NCBI RefSeq assembly: GCF_009696575.1
Contig: NZ_VULQ01000011.1
Coordinates: forward strand, 1 to 62,461
Source of the DNA: Anaerococcus porci
GTDB taxonomy: Bacteria; Bacillota; Clostridia; Tissierellales; Peptoniphilaceae
DNA: 62,461 bases
Reading direction: 5' to 3'
The notes beneath the pieces were generated by a model. That model saw nothing but the letters and a program-made list of their open reading frames with translations. It was not told the origin of the DNA and made no database searches. Within the stretch, counting starts at the first letter, position 1, and each line of letters starts with the position of its first letter. Positions 44,958-51,448 of the stretch are shown here, one piece after another. Made by a program: the position numbers and the translations under genes.

Positions 44958-45445
44958 AGGAAAGTTTAAGACTATCTCTTAATTTAGAATTAATATATAA
45001 ACTTTTCTGATAAGCTAACAACTAAAAATATTGAATAAACCATGTTCTTATATCTTACAAGCATGGTTTATTTTTTTATTTTGCGTTGAAATTTTGTGAA
45101 ATGATGGATTTCTGGTTTTGTATAATAACAAGTTTTACCAGGAATTTGAAAAAATTGTATTAATTATTTAAAATAACCATGCTAGACTTATGGGTATGTT
45201 TTAATAATATTTTATGACTTTAATTAGTCATTTTTATAATATCTCTTCTCTTAATAAAAATCTCATAAATTTTACTAAGGTTTTTAATGAATTTGAAGTT
45301 GGTATTCTTAGTCAAAGCTATACTCTTGTGAACCATAATCTTTAAAAAAATTAGATATTTAAATGCTTTTGAAACTAATAATTTAATATATTGATATATT
45401 GGATTAAATAAAATAGACTTGTGCTCTTGAACACAAGTCTTATTT
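44958..45445. other. 488-bp intergenic region between convergent genes
   Basis: No coding potential is seen. It holds the terminator of the glycerate kinase gene (45034-45080), a small ATGACT/AGTCAT hairpin with T-tail (45214-45235), and the terminator shared with the minus-strand operon (45415-45450). The rest is AT-rich with nothing recognised. Confidence 0.7.
45034..45080 (+). terminator. Rho-independent terminator after glycerate kinase
   Basis: An 11-bp perfect stem AATAAACCATG/CATGGTTTATT (45034-45044, 45062-45072) is followed by a long T-run. Confidence 0.88.
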
Positions 45446-45450
45446 TTATT
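45415..45450 (-). terminator. Bidirectional terminator at the end of the cysteine desulfidase operon
   Basis: A 9-bp perfect stem AGACTTGTG/CACAAGTCT (45415-45423, 45432-45440) is flanked by T-rich sequence on both strands. It lies next to the cysteine desulfidase stop codon. Confidence 0.8.
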
Positions 45451-46711
45451 CGAAATCTTTTATGTAGTCTCTATTATCTAACATTTCATTTAGTACAACT
45501 TCATCAGTTTTTTTCATTCCATATCTTGCTATATTTGCCACAGTTTCTATAGTTTTATCTAAGGAATCTTTAACTATACCATCTCCTGACTTAAATGACT
45601 TATAATGTTTTGCTTGCTCATAAGCAAGGGCAGCATTTCTAAGGCTTGAAGCAATCTTCATTGCACAAGATGATTTGGCTCCATCACAAATTATTCCAGA
45701 ATTAACAGCAAGGGAATTTATTATAGTATCTTTTATGATTTTTTTATCTTCTCCTTTTATAAAGGCAATGGAAGAAAATACAGCACTTGATGCAGAAACT
45801 ACTCCACAATAAGCTGATAGCTTTCCTATCTTATCCTTTATATAAAGGGAGATAAGATTTGAAAAGATTAGGGCCCTATAAAGGTCATCTTCCTTATATT
45901 TGTAGTCTTTGGCATACAATATCAAAGGAACAGATGTGGTTATGCCTTGGTTTCCACTGCCTGAATTTATAATTACAGGAAGCTCACAACCATTCATTCT
46001 TGCATCAGAGCCTGCAGCCGCAAAGGCTACTAGTTTTTCAAAATAAGCCTTGTTATCCATTTCTAAAACTAGTCGTCCTATATTAGATCCCCAATCATTA
46101 TCGAGACCTTCTTGAGCAATTTTGAGATTGTAGTCTATTTGTTTTTGGAGGATATTCTTGATATCGTTATAATCACAAGTTCTTGCAAAGTTATAAATTT
46201 CATTAAAGGAGAAAGAGCAAGAATCCTCGTTATTATCTTTTGATGTCTTATCAAAAATAACCTCTCCATTTTTTTCCATTCTAACAATATTAGTATGACT
46301 ATCTTCAACGACAACTTTAGAAGAATTATCTTCATTAATTGTAATAATTTCTATATATAAATTAGCCTTACCTTTGGCAAGATTAAGCTCTACACGTCCT
46401 TCTTTAATAAAATCATCGCACTCAGATAGCCTAGATTTGTCAATGGTGCTTAAAAGTTCAAGCTTTTTGCTAGAGTCGGCCAAAAGAGCTCCGGCTACTA
46501 TAGAAATTTCTATGCCTTTTCTACCCAAAGTTCCAGGAACTGTAACAGAATATGCGTTTTTAATCATATTTGAAGAAAGATTGGCAATGATTTTCTCGGG
46601 TTTTTTACCCAAAAGTTCACTTGCTTTCGCAGAAGCAAAGGCAATAGCAATTGGTTCAGTACAACCAAATGCAGGAATTAATTCTCTTTTAATTAATTCT
46701 TTATAATCCAT
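45446..46711 (-). CDS. cyuA: L-cysteine desulfidase (Fe-S, CyuA/UPF0597 family)
   Basis: 421-aa oxygen-labile enzyme that breaks L-cysteine into pyruvate, ammonia and sulfide using a [4Fe-4S] cluster. C17 in IPAFGCTEPIAIAFA is the conserved N-terminal cluster ligand. SAYCGVVSASSAVFSS and IICDGAKSSCAMKIASS hold the other conserved Cys residues. VTVPGTLGRKGIEISIVAGAL and SGSGNQGITTSVPLI are family landmarks. Its start overlaps the symporter stop by one base, so uptake and breakdown are coupled. Related serine dehydratase alpha chains share the fold, so serine is a fallback substrate. Confidence 0.85.
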   Translation of the reverse strand: MDYKELIKRELIPAFGCTEPIAIAFASAKASELLGKKPEKIIANLSSNMIKNAYSVTVPGTLGRKGIEISIVAGALLADSSKKLELLSTIDKSRLSECDDFIKEGRVELNLAKGKANLYIEIITINEDNSSKVVVEDSHTNIVRMEKNGEVIFDKTSKDNNEDSCSFSFNEIYNFARTCDYNDIKNILQKQIDYNLKIAQEGLDNDWGSNIGRLVLEMDNKAYFEKLVAFAAAGSDARMNGCELPVIINSGSGNQGITTSVPLILYAKDYKYKEDDLYRALIFSNLISLYIKDKIGKLSAYCGVVSASSAVFSSIAFIKGEDKKIIKDTIINSLAVNSGIICDGAKSSCAMKIASSLRNAALAYEQAKHYKSFKSGDGIVKDSLDKTIETVANIARYGMKKTDEVVLNEMLDNRDYIKDFE

Positions 46712-47919
46712 TATGATAAATCTCCCTTATATGGAGGGTTACCATCTCTTCCTGGAACTTTTTTAAATATTCCAGTAACCATAAGAGCAATAGCACCATC
46801 TCCTGTAACGTTACAAGCAGTACCAAAAGAATCTTGAAGGGCAAAGATTGAAAGCATAAGAGCTGTACCTGTTGCATCAAAGCCTAAAACTGAAGTTATA
46901 AGACCTAGAGATGCCATAACAGTTCCACCAGGAACCCCTGGAGCTCCAATCGCAAATATTCCTAATAAAAGTATAAATAAAATCATGGATCCAACGTCAG
47001 GTAATTTTCCATAAAGGATTTGAGAAACAACCATAACAAAGAATGTTTCAGTTAAAACCGACCCACAAAGATGTGTATTTGAACAAAGAGAAACAACAAA
47101 GTCCCTAATTTTTGGATCTAAAGTTTTGGATTTTGCAGAGCACTTTAATGAAACAGAAAGAGTTGCTGCTGATGACATAGTTCCAATTGCTGTAAGATAG
47201 GCGGGTGGGTAGTGCTTTATTACCTCCATAGGATTAGTTTTACTTATAGCTCCACCTATTAAGTAAAGAAGCAACAACCATATGTAGTGTCCTAACATAA
47301 CTATAAGGATAACCTTAAGAAATACAGGAAATTGACTAACTATAACGCCTTCATATGAAAGCTCAGCAAAAGTGGTTGCTATGTAGACTGGTAAGATTTT
47401 GATAACAACCTTATTAACTAAGGCCAAAATCATATTATTAAATTCTTTTAATAACTCCTCCCACCTTCCAGATTTAGTCCATATAACAGCAAGACCAATA
47501 AGAATTGATGTAACAAGAGCTGTCATAACAGCCATTAGTGGTGGTATGTCAACTTGAAATAAAAGCTCTGGAAGCTTTTTAGCATTGGCTGCATCATTTA
47601 CAATATTTAAATGAGGAATAATTAAAGTTCCTGCAATATAAGAGAAAAATGATGCTCCAATTGAAGATATGTAACAGATAATAAGAGTTATACTCAAGAC
47701 CTTTCCTGCATTTTCGTTCAAAGAAACAATAGCGGGAGTAATAAAACCTAGGATAATTAAAGGAACTATGTAATTTATAAGGTTAGATAACACATACTTA
47801 ATAGTAGAAATAACCTCCATAATAGGCTCATTTACAAAGTTTCCTATAAGAACACCTATAGCAATAGCAATGATTAACTTAACAAGCAAGTTATCAAGAA
47901 TACCTTTTCCTTTTGTCAT
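46711..47919 (-). CDS. Dicarboxylate/amino acid:cation symporter (DAACS family)
   Basis: 402-aa transporter with 8 TM helices and two re-entrant loops. AAATLSVSLKCSAKSK stands where the family serine-rich motif lies; the later segments LCGSVLTETFFVMVV and GAPGVPGGTVMASLGLI match the DAACS transport core, and the C-terminal TGDGAIALMVTGIF closes it. A strong CGGAGG ribosome site precedes it. Pairing with cysteine desulfidase suggests cysteine or serine as cargo, though glutamate/aspartate transport is the family average. Confidence 0.87.
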   Translation of the reverse strand: MTKGKGILDNLLVKLIIAIAIGVLIGNFVNEPIMEVISTIKYVLSNLINYIVPLIILGFITPAIVSLNENAGKVLSITLIICYISSIGASFFSYIAGTLIIPHLNIVNDAANAKKLPELLFQVDIPPLMAVMTALVTSILIGLAVIWTKSGRWEELLKEFNNMILALVNKVVIKILPVYIATTFAELSYEGVIVSQFPVFLKVILIVMLGHYIWLLLLYLIGGAISKTNPMEVIKHYPPAYLTAIGTMSSAATLSVSLKCSAKSKTLDPKIRDFVVSLCSNTHLCGSVLTETFFVMVVSQILYGKLPDVGSMILFILLLGIFAIGAPGVPGGTVMASLGLITSVLGFDATGTALMLSIFALQDSFGTACNVTGDGAIALMVTGIFKKVPGRDGNPPYKGDLS

Positions 47920-47942
47920 AAAAACCTCCGTAAAAATAATTA

Positions 47943-47991
47943 ATCCTAGAAAACTAGGATAAGACGCACTCCGATATATAGAAAGTGCATC
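47943..47991 (-). promoter_or_regulatory. Structured leader of the cysteine desulfidase operon (possible attenuator)
   Basis: On the minus strand the roughly 74-nt leader holds two hairpins in order. The first, GATGCACT/AGTGCGTC, is an 8-bp stem with one G-U pair (plus coordinates 47963-47970 and 47984-47991). The second, ATCCTAG-TTTT-CTAGGAT (47943-47960), is followed by TAATTATTTTT and resembles an intrinsic terminator before the ribosome site. No T-box or other known riboswitch core is recognised. Confidence 0.45.
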
Positions 47992-47999
47992 ATAATCTA

Positions 48000-48028
48000 A
48001 TTTTACAAAATCAAAATAATAAAGTCAA
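48000..48028 (-). promoter_or_regulatory. Sigma-A promoter of the symporter-cysteine desulfidase operon
   Basis: On the minus strand, TTGACT (plus 48023-48028), a 17-bp spacer and TAAAAT (plus 48000-48005). The start would be near 47993. Confidence 0.72.
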
Positions 48029-48147
48029 TTATATGTAATATTTACCATAATATACTAAGTTTTTATAATAATTAGGAGAAAAAAGTATTGATTTTATAGT
48101 ATTGATTAATAAATTAATATATATTTAAATTAGTAGCACAATATTAA

Positions 48148-48202
48148 AGTCAAGTCCATAATATTGTGCTAGTAATTTTTACACAATATTATGGACTTGA
48201 CT
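48148..48202. mobile_element. 55-bp IS256 deletion derivative (both terminal repeats, no transposase)
   Basis: AGTCAAGTCCATAATATTGT plus G (48148-48168) and its exact 21-bp inverted complement (48182-48202) are separated by 13 bp. The right repeat is identical to the end of the IS256 element at 143-163. The flanking octamers (AATATTAA, AATAAATT) are not a matching target duplication. A further internal copy of CACAATATT lies at 48137-48145. Confidence 0.65.
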
Positions 48203-48326
48203 AATAAATTGTTTCAATAAGTAAAAAATATATACATCTTTATTTAAATTACCTTTTTTGAGAGTTATATATTTATTAAATGAATTAAAGAAAATTTTAT
48301 ATAGTCTCCATATATTCAATAAAAAA

Positions 48327-48477
48327 GGGATTGTTGCAAAATGAATTAATCTTTTCATAATCATCACAAGCTCCTCCACGACAATTGACTTTCATGAGTT
48401 GGAAGGTTATTCTCAAATTTTTTATGAGTAACTTGTAATGATTCAACGTTATAAATTCATAATTTTACAACATCCCC
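48327..48477. mobile_element. Possible MITE or IS relic with imperfect terminal repeats
   Basis: The left end GGGATTGTTGCAAAATGAAT and, on the opposite strand, the right end GGGGATGTTGTAAAATTATG form imperfect inverted repeats about 150 bp apart. They resemble IS ends of the IS1182 type. No transposase remains between them. Confidence 0.3.
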
Positions 48478-48484
48478 TTTGACT

Positions 48485-49027
48485 TTATTTATTCCAATAA
48501 TCTTTGTGAAGCTTAAAAAATTCTTCTTCAAGTTCTAGGAATGGTCCTAGAGTTTTGAATTCTTTTTGTCCACTAGCGATTACAACTCTACTAGGTAGAT
48601 TTAAAGTAGGATTTCTTATATCGTTACCTGTATATTTTTTAAGTTCTGATTCTCTGGCTATATATACATGCCTACCTAGATTGCCCCAATACATAGCTCC
48701 TGTGCACATGGCACAAGAATCTGCACAATTATATAGGGTAAATTCTTTCATTTCTTCTTTAGAATAAATTTGTGAAGCTTTTCTCATAAGGAGAGCTTCA
48801 GCGTGGGCAGTGCAGTCACCATTTTGACTAACTTCTTCATTACCTTGTTCCATAAGTATGTTTACATCCTTATCTGCAAGTAGACATCCAAAAGGGTGGT
48901 TTCCCTTTTCTTTAGACTCTTTACAAATTTCAAGAACTCTATATAATAATTTAACTTCAAAATCTTTTAGATCTGATAACTTATAATATTCTTTTTGCTC
49001 ATATATAAGTTTAAATTCTTTTTTCAT
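48485..49027 (-). CDS. Nucleoside/nucleobase deaminase (cytidine deaminase-like zinc fold)
   Basis: 180-aa CDA-fold deaminase. The zinc site is complete: HAE at residues 75-77 (His ligand and catalytic Glu) and CADSCAMC at 101-108 (C105, C108). NHPFGCLLADKD precedes it. It resembles the small Bacillus-type guanine deaminase/nucleoside deaminase group. With an NCS1 permease in the same operon, guanine, cytosine or a related base is plausible. It lies 13 bp after the GntR gene. Confidence 0.85.
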   Translation of the reverse strand: MKKEFKLIYEQKEYYKLSDLKDFEVKLLYRVLEICKESKEKGNHPFGCLLADKDVNILMEQGNEEVSQNGDCTAHAEALLMRKASQIYSKEEMKEFTLYNCADSCAMCTGAMYWGNLGRHVYIARESELKKYTGNDIRNPTLNLPSRVVIASGQKEFKTLGPFLELEEEFFKLHKDYWNK

Positions 49028-49040
49028 AATAACCCTTTAT

Positions 49041-49775
49041 TTACCTATATCTAATAGTTGATATTGGTATGTAGTCTGTATCTACATATTCCATAGTATA
49101 TAATACAGCTTTACCCTTATCATCGTATTCAAAACCTCTTAACAAAATACATTTATTAGGTAGAAATTTGTCATCTATATCTAAGACTTTTTTAATATCT
49201 TCTGGTTCTACAGCATGAAACTCTATACTATCACTTGAAATTCTTATATTATACTTTTCTTTGTAAAAATTAAAAAGAGAGTCATTATAGGATTTAATAT
49301 ATTCTAAATCATTTTTGAAATAAATAGGTAAAAAATCTAAGCATATTACAGCTATTTTATTGTCAGCATAAAAAGCTCTAGCACTAATGATTAGCTTTCC
49401 ATTTTTTCCAAAAATATCATTTTTTATCCAATCTGGAGTATAAATTATCTTTGTTTTTATTGATGTAATTTTTTGTTTATATCCTAAATCTTCAATAATA
49501 TCACCATAAGTTTTCATTCTGAATAAATCTATTTTCATATTTTTATAATTTGGACTTACAAAGGTTCCCTTTCCTTGAATTCGATTAATTTTACCTTCTC
49601 TTTCTAAATCAGAAAGAGCACTTCTCAAAGTAACCCTACTTATGCCAAACTTATTAGCCATATCTTTTTCAGAAGGAAGCTTGTTTTGTTTTCTGCTAAT
49701 TAGATTTTCAATCTCATCTAGTATATATTTTCTTGCCTTATTCCTTAAATTATCTTCGGTATTTATGGTTGCCAT
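49041..49775 (-). CDS. GntR-family (HutC/UTRA) transcriptional regulator
   Basis: 244 aa. The winged helix at about 10-75 has KLPSEKDMANKFGISRVTLRSALSDLEREGKINRIQGKGTFV, and the UTRA ligand domain covers about 95-240. It overlaps the small membrane protein gene by 13 bp and lacks a strong ribosome site, so it is probably made by translational coupling. The dyad AGGTAATACCT at 51282-51292, placed just after the operon promoter, is the best candidate for its operator. Confidence 0.88.
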   Translation of the reverse strand: MATINTEDNLRNKARKYILDEIENLISRKQNKLPSEKDMANKFGISRVTLRSALSDLEREGKINRIQGKGTFVSPNYKNMKIDLFRMKTYGDIIEDLGYKQKITSIKTKIIYTPDWIKNDIFGKNGKLIISARAFYADNKIAVICLDFLPIYFKNDLEYIKSYNDSLFNFYKEKYNIRISSDSIEFHAVEPEDIKKVLDIDDKFLPNKCILLRGFEYDDKGKAVLYTMEYVDTDYIPISTIRYR

Positions 49776-49942
49776 TTAGAAAAACCTATAACTGATAGAA
49801 CTATACTTATACATAATAAAATAGTTCCAAAATTCATTCCAAATTTAGTTGAAGACAAACAACACATAAAAGAGCCTATTCCCATAATTATTATGCCTAT
49901 TATAGAAATAATCCTATATTTTTTAATAATCTTGTCATTCAT
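49763..49942 (-). CDS. Small membrane protein, two predicted TM helices
   Basis: 59-aa hydrophobic protein (MNDKIIKKYRIISIIGIIIMG...VLSVIGFSKWQP) with two membrane helices at about 11-27 and 33-52. ATG 49942 is chosen since GGAG lies 9 bp upstream and it begins one base after the permease stop; a TTG at 49972 is in frame but unsupported. No family is recognised. Its place between an NCS1 permease and its regulator suggests an accessory transporter subunit (inference). Confidence 0.65.
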   Translation of the reverse strand: MNDKIIKKYRIISIIGIIIMGIGSFMCCLSSTKFGMNFGTILLCISIVLSVIGFSKWQP

Positions 49943-49943
49943 T

Positions 49944-51254
49944 TTATGCTCCTTTTTTTGTGAATTTAGCAATTAAGTTATAGATTATAAATCCTGCTAT
50001 TATACCATTTAAGGCAGGAAGTCCGAATATACCATTAATTGCACTACAACCTTCAGCAACGTTGCTTAAAAGTTTAACTATGACTAAAGAAGCCACCCAG
50101 CTAATCCATGGTGTAATAGCCCAATCTTTTATTGAATTAGAGTTTAAATCAGGATAATTTCTTTCGTTTACAATATAGTAATTAGATAAGATAATTCCAG
50201 CAAGAGGGGGAACTATAACACCCAACAAATTTAAAAAGGTAAACAATATAGCAATATCATAAGGCTTTGTAAGACATAGTAAACCAGAAGCCAATAATAC
50301 TATTGCTATTATTTTTTTTCTATCTGTACTGAAACTGTTAGCTAAGTTTAGTGAAGAAGAATATAAATTTGCTGCATTTGTGGTGAATATATTTGTAGTC
50401 ATTAAAATTAATGATGGAATTACAAGGCCCAATTTTAGTAGCACTGCTGTTAAGTCGCTATCATTCATTCCGATTCCAGCGATAGAACCACATAAGATAA
50501 GCAAACTATTACCACCTAAAAGGCCTACACATGCACTAAGCATAGCTTCTTTAGGGTTTTTAGCAAAACGCATAGTATCAGCTATACAAGTAGCAGTAGA
50601 TAATATCCAAGTTCCTATAACTATAGTTACACCATTTACCATAGACATTTCTTTAGCAGGTATCCAATTAAATATGGTATCCCAACCTGCTAAATTTCCT
50701 GATTTTAAAGCAGTACCCATTGATAAAAATATGATAGCTGGTATAGCTATATACCCAAGAATAGTTATAGCTTTGATACCGGCGAAAGAAAATATTCCCA
50801 TAACTATAGCACTTAAGAAAAGAATAGCTAATTCTCCATAGCCTTCAATACCTAAAACGCTAGATATAAATTTACCATATGTGGCAGCTTGGATAGTGTA
50901 CCAACCTATATTAACTATTGGAACAAATAGAGTTGCTATCTTTGAACCTTTGTTTCCAAATGTATGTCTTGTTATAAGAGCAAAACTAAGGCCGGTTTTA
51001 CTTGCCATGTTAGCGATAGCAATTGCAATAAGACAAAGAAAAACGTTTCCGATAGTGGTAGCGAATATTATTTGTTTGAAACTTAAACCGCTAGCAAGGC
51101 CGCCACCTGTCATCATACTAGTAATTACAAAAACAAAGCCAAGCCATACTATAGTGATAGACCAAAAGCTCTTTCTTGCATTCTTAGGAACAGCTGTCTT
51201 TTCAAAATCCATATCGATATTTTCTGTATTTTGAATGTTTATTTTCTTTTCCAT
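49944..51254 (-). CDS. NCS1-family cytosine/purine permease (CodB-like)
   Basis: 436-aa 12-TM permease. The N-terminal segment PKNARKSFWSITIVWLGFVFVITSMMTGGGLASGLSF, then TRHTFGNKGSKIATLFVPIVNIGWYTIQAATYG and SWVAS are typical of the cytosine permease branch of NCS1. A strong AAGGAGG ribosome site precedes it. It is first gene of a minus-strand operon with the small membrane protein, the GntR regulator and the deaminase, consistent with nucleobase scavenging. Confidence 0.88.
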   Translation of the reverse strand: MEKKINIQNTENIDMDFEKTAVPKNARKSFWSITIVWLGFVFVITSMMTGGGLASGLSFKQIIFATTIGNVFLCLIAIAIANMASKTGLSFALITRHTFGNKGSKIATLFVPIVNIGWYTIQAATYGKFISSVLGIEGYGELAILFLSAIVMGIFSFAGIKAITILGYIAIPAIIFLSMGTALKSGNLAGWDTIFNWIPAKEMSMVNGVTIVIGTWILSTATCIADTMRFAKNPKEAMLSACVGLLGGNSLLILCGSIAGIGMNDSDLTAVLLKLGLVIPSLILMTTNIFTTNAANLYSSSLNLANSFSTDRKKIIAIVLLASGLLCLTKPYDIAILFTFLNLLGVIVPPLAGIILSNYYIVNERNYPDLNSNSIKDWAITPWISWVASLVIVKLLSNVAEGCSAINGIFGLPALNGIIAGFIIYNLIAKFTKKGA

Positions 51255-51448
51255 AAGACCTCCTTAAAGAATAATTTTAAAAGGTAATACCTATTTTGAC
51301 ATTATTATATCACACGTTATATTTTATGCGAATGTTTTTATTATTATATTTGAAATATAAATAAATTAAGAATGTAAAATATTTGTATTGGGTATAAACA
51401 TAATAATATTAGATAATTTTATAAAATAATTATAAAAAACATTTAGAA
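51255..51448. promoter_or_regulatory. Divergent promoter region between the NCS1 operon and cas3
   Basis: For the minus-strand operon there is a perfect extended -10 (TGATATAAT, plus 51304-51312) with the dyad AGGTAATACCT (51282-51292) just after the start site, a typical GntR repressor position. For cas3 no convincing promoter is seen; weak options are TTGAAA-N19-TAAAAT (51350-51380) or TTGGGT-N18-GATAAT. An 11-base match to the crRNA-like pseudo-spacer lies at 51332-51342. Confidence 0.55.

Larger units (their letters stand above)
48029..48484. other. Intergenic stretch holding insertion-sequence debris
   Basis: No credible gene is present. It contains a 55-bp IS256 end-to-end remnant (48148-48202) and a possible MITE-like relic (48327-48477). 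The remainder is AT-rich. Confidence 0.6.

Noticed and set aside
47919-47995. T-box leader before the cysteine operon
   Set aside because: The leader is too short and lacks the T-box sequence and specifier stem.
48179-48379. A 66-codon minus-strand frame
   Set aside because: It spans IS debris and the IS256 terminal repeat, has no ribosome site and no recognisable protein character.
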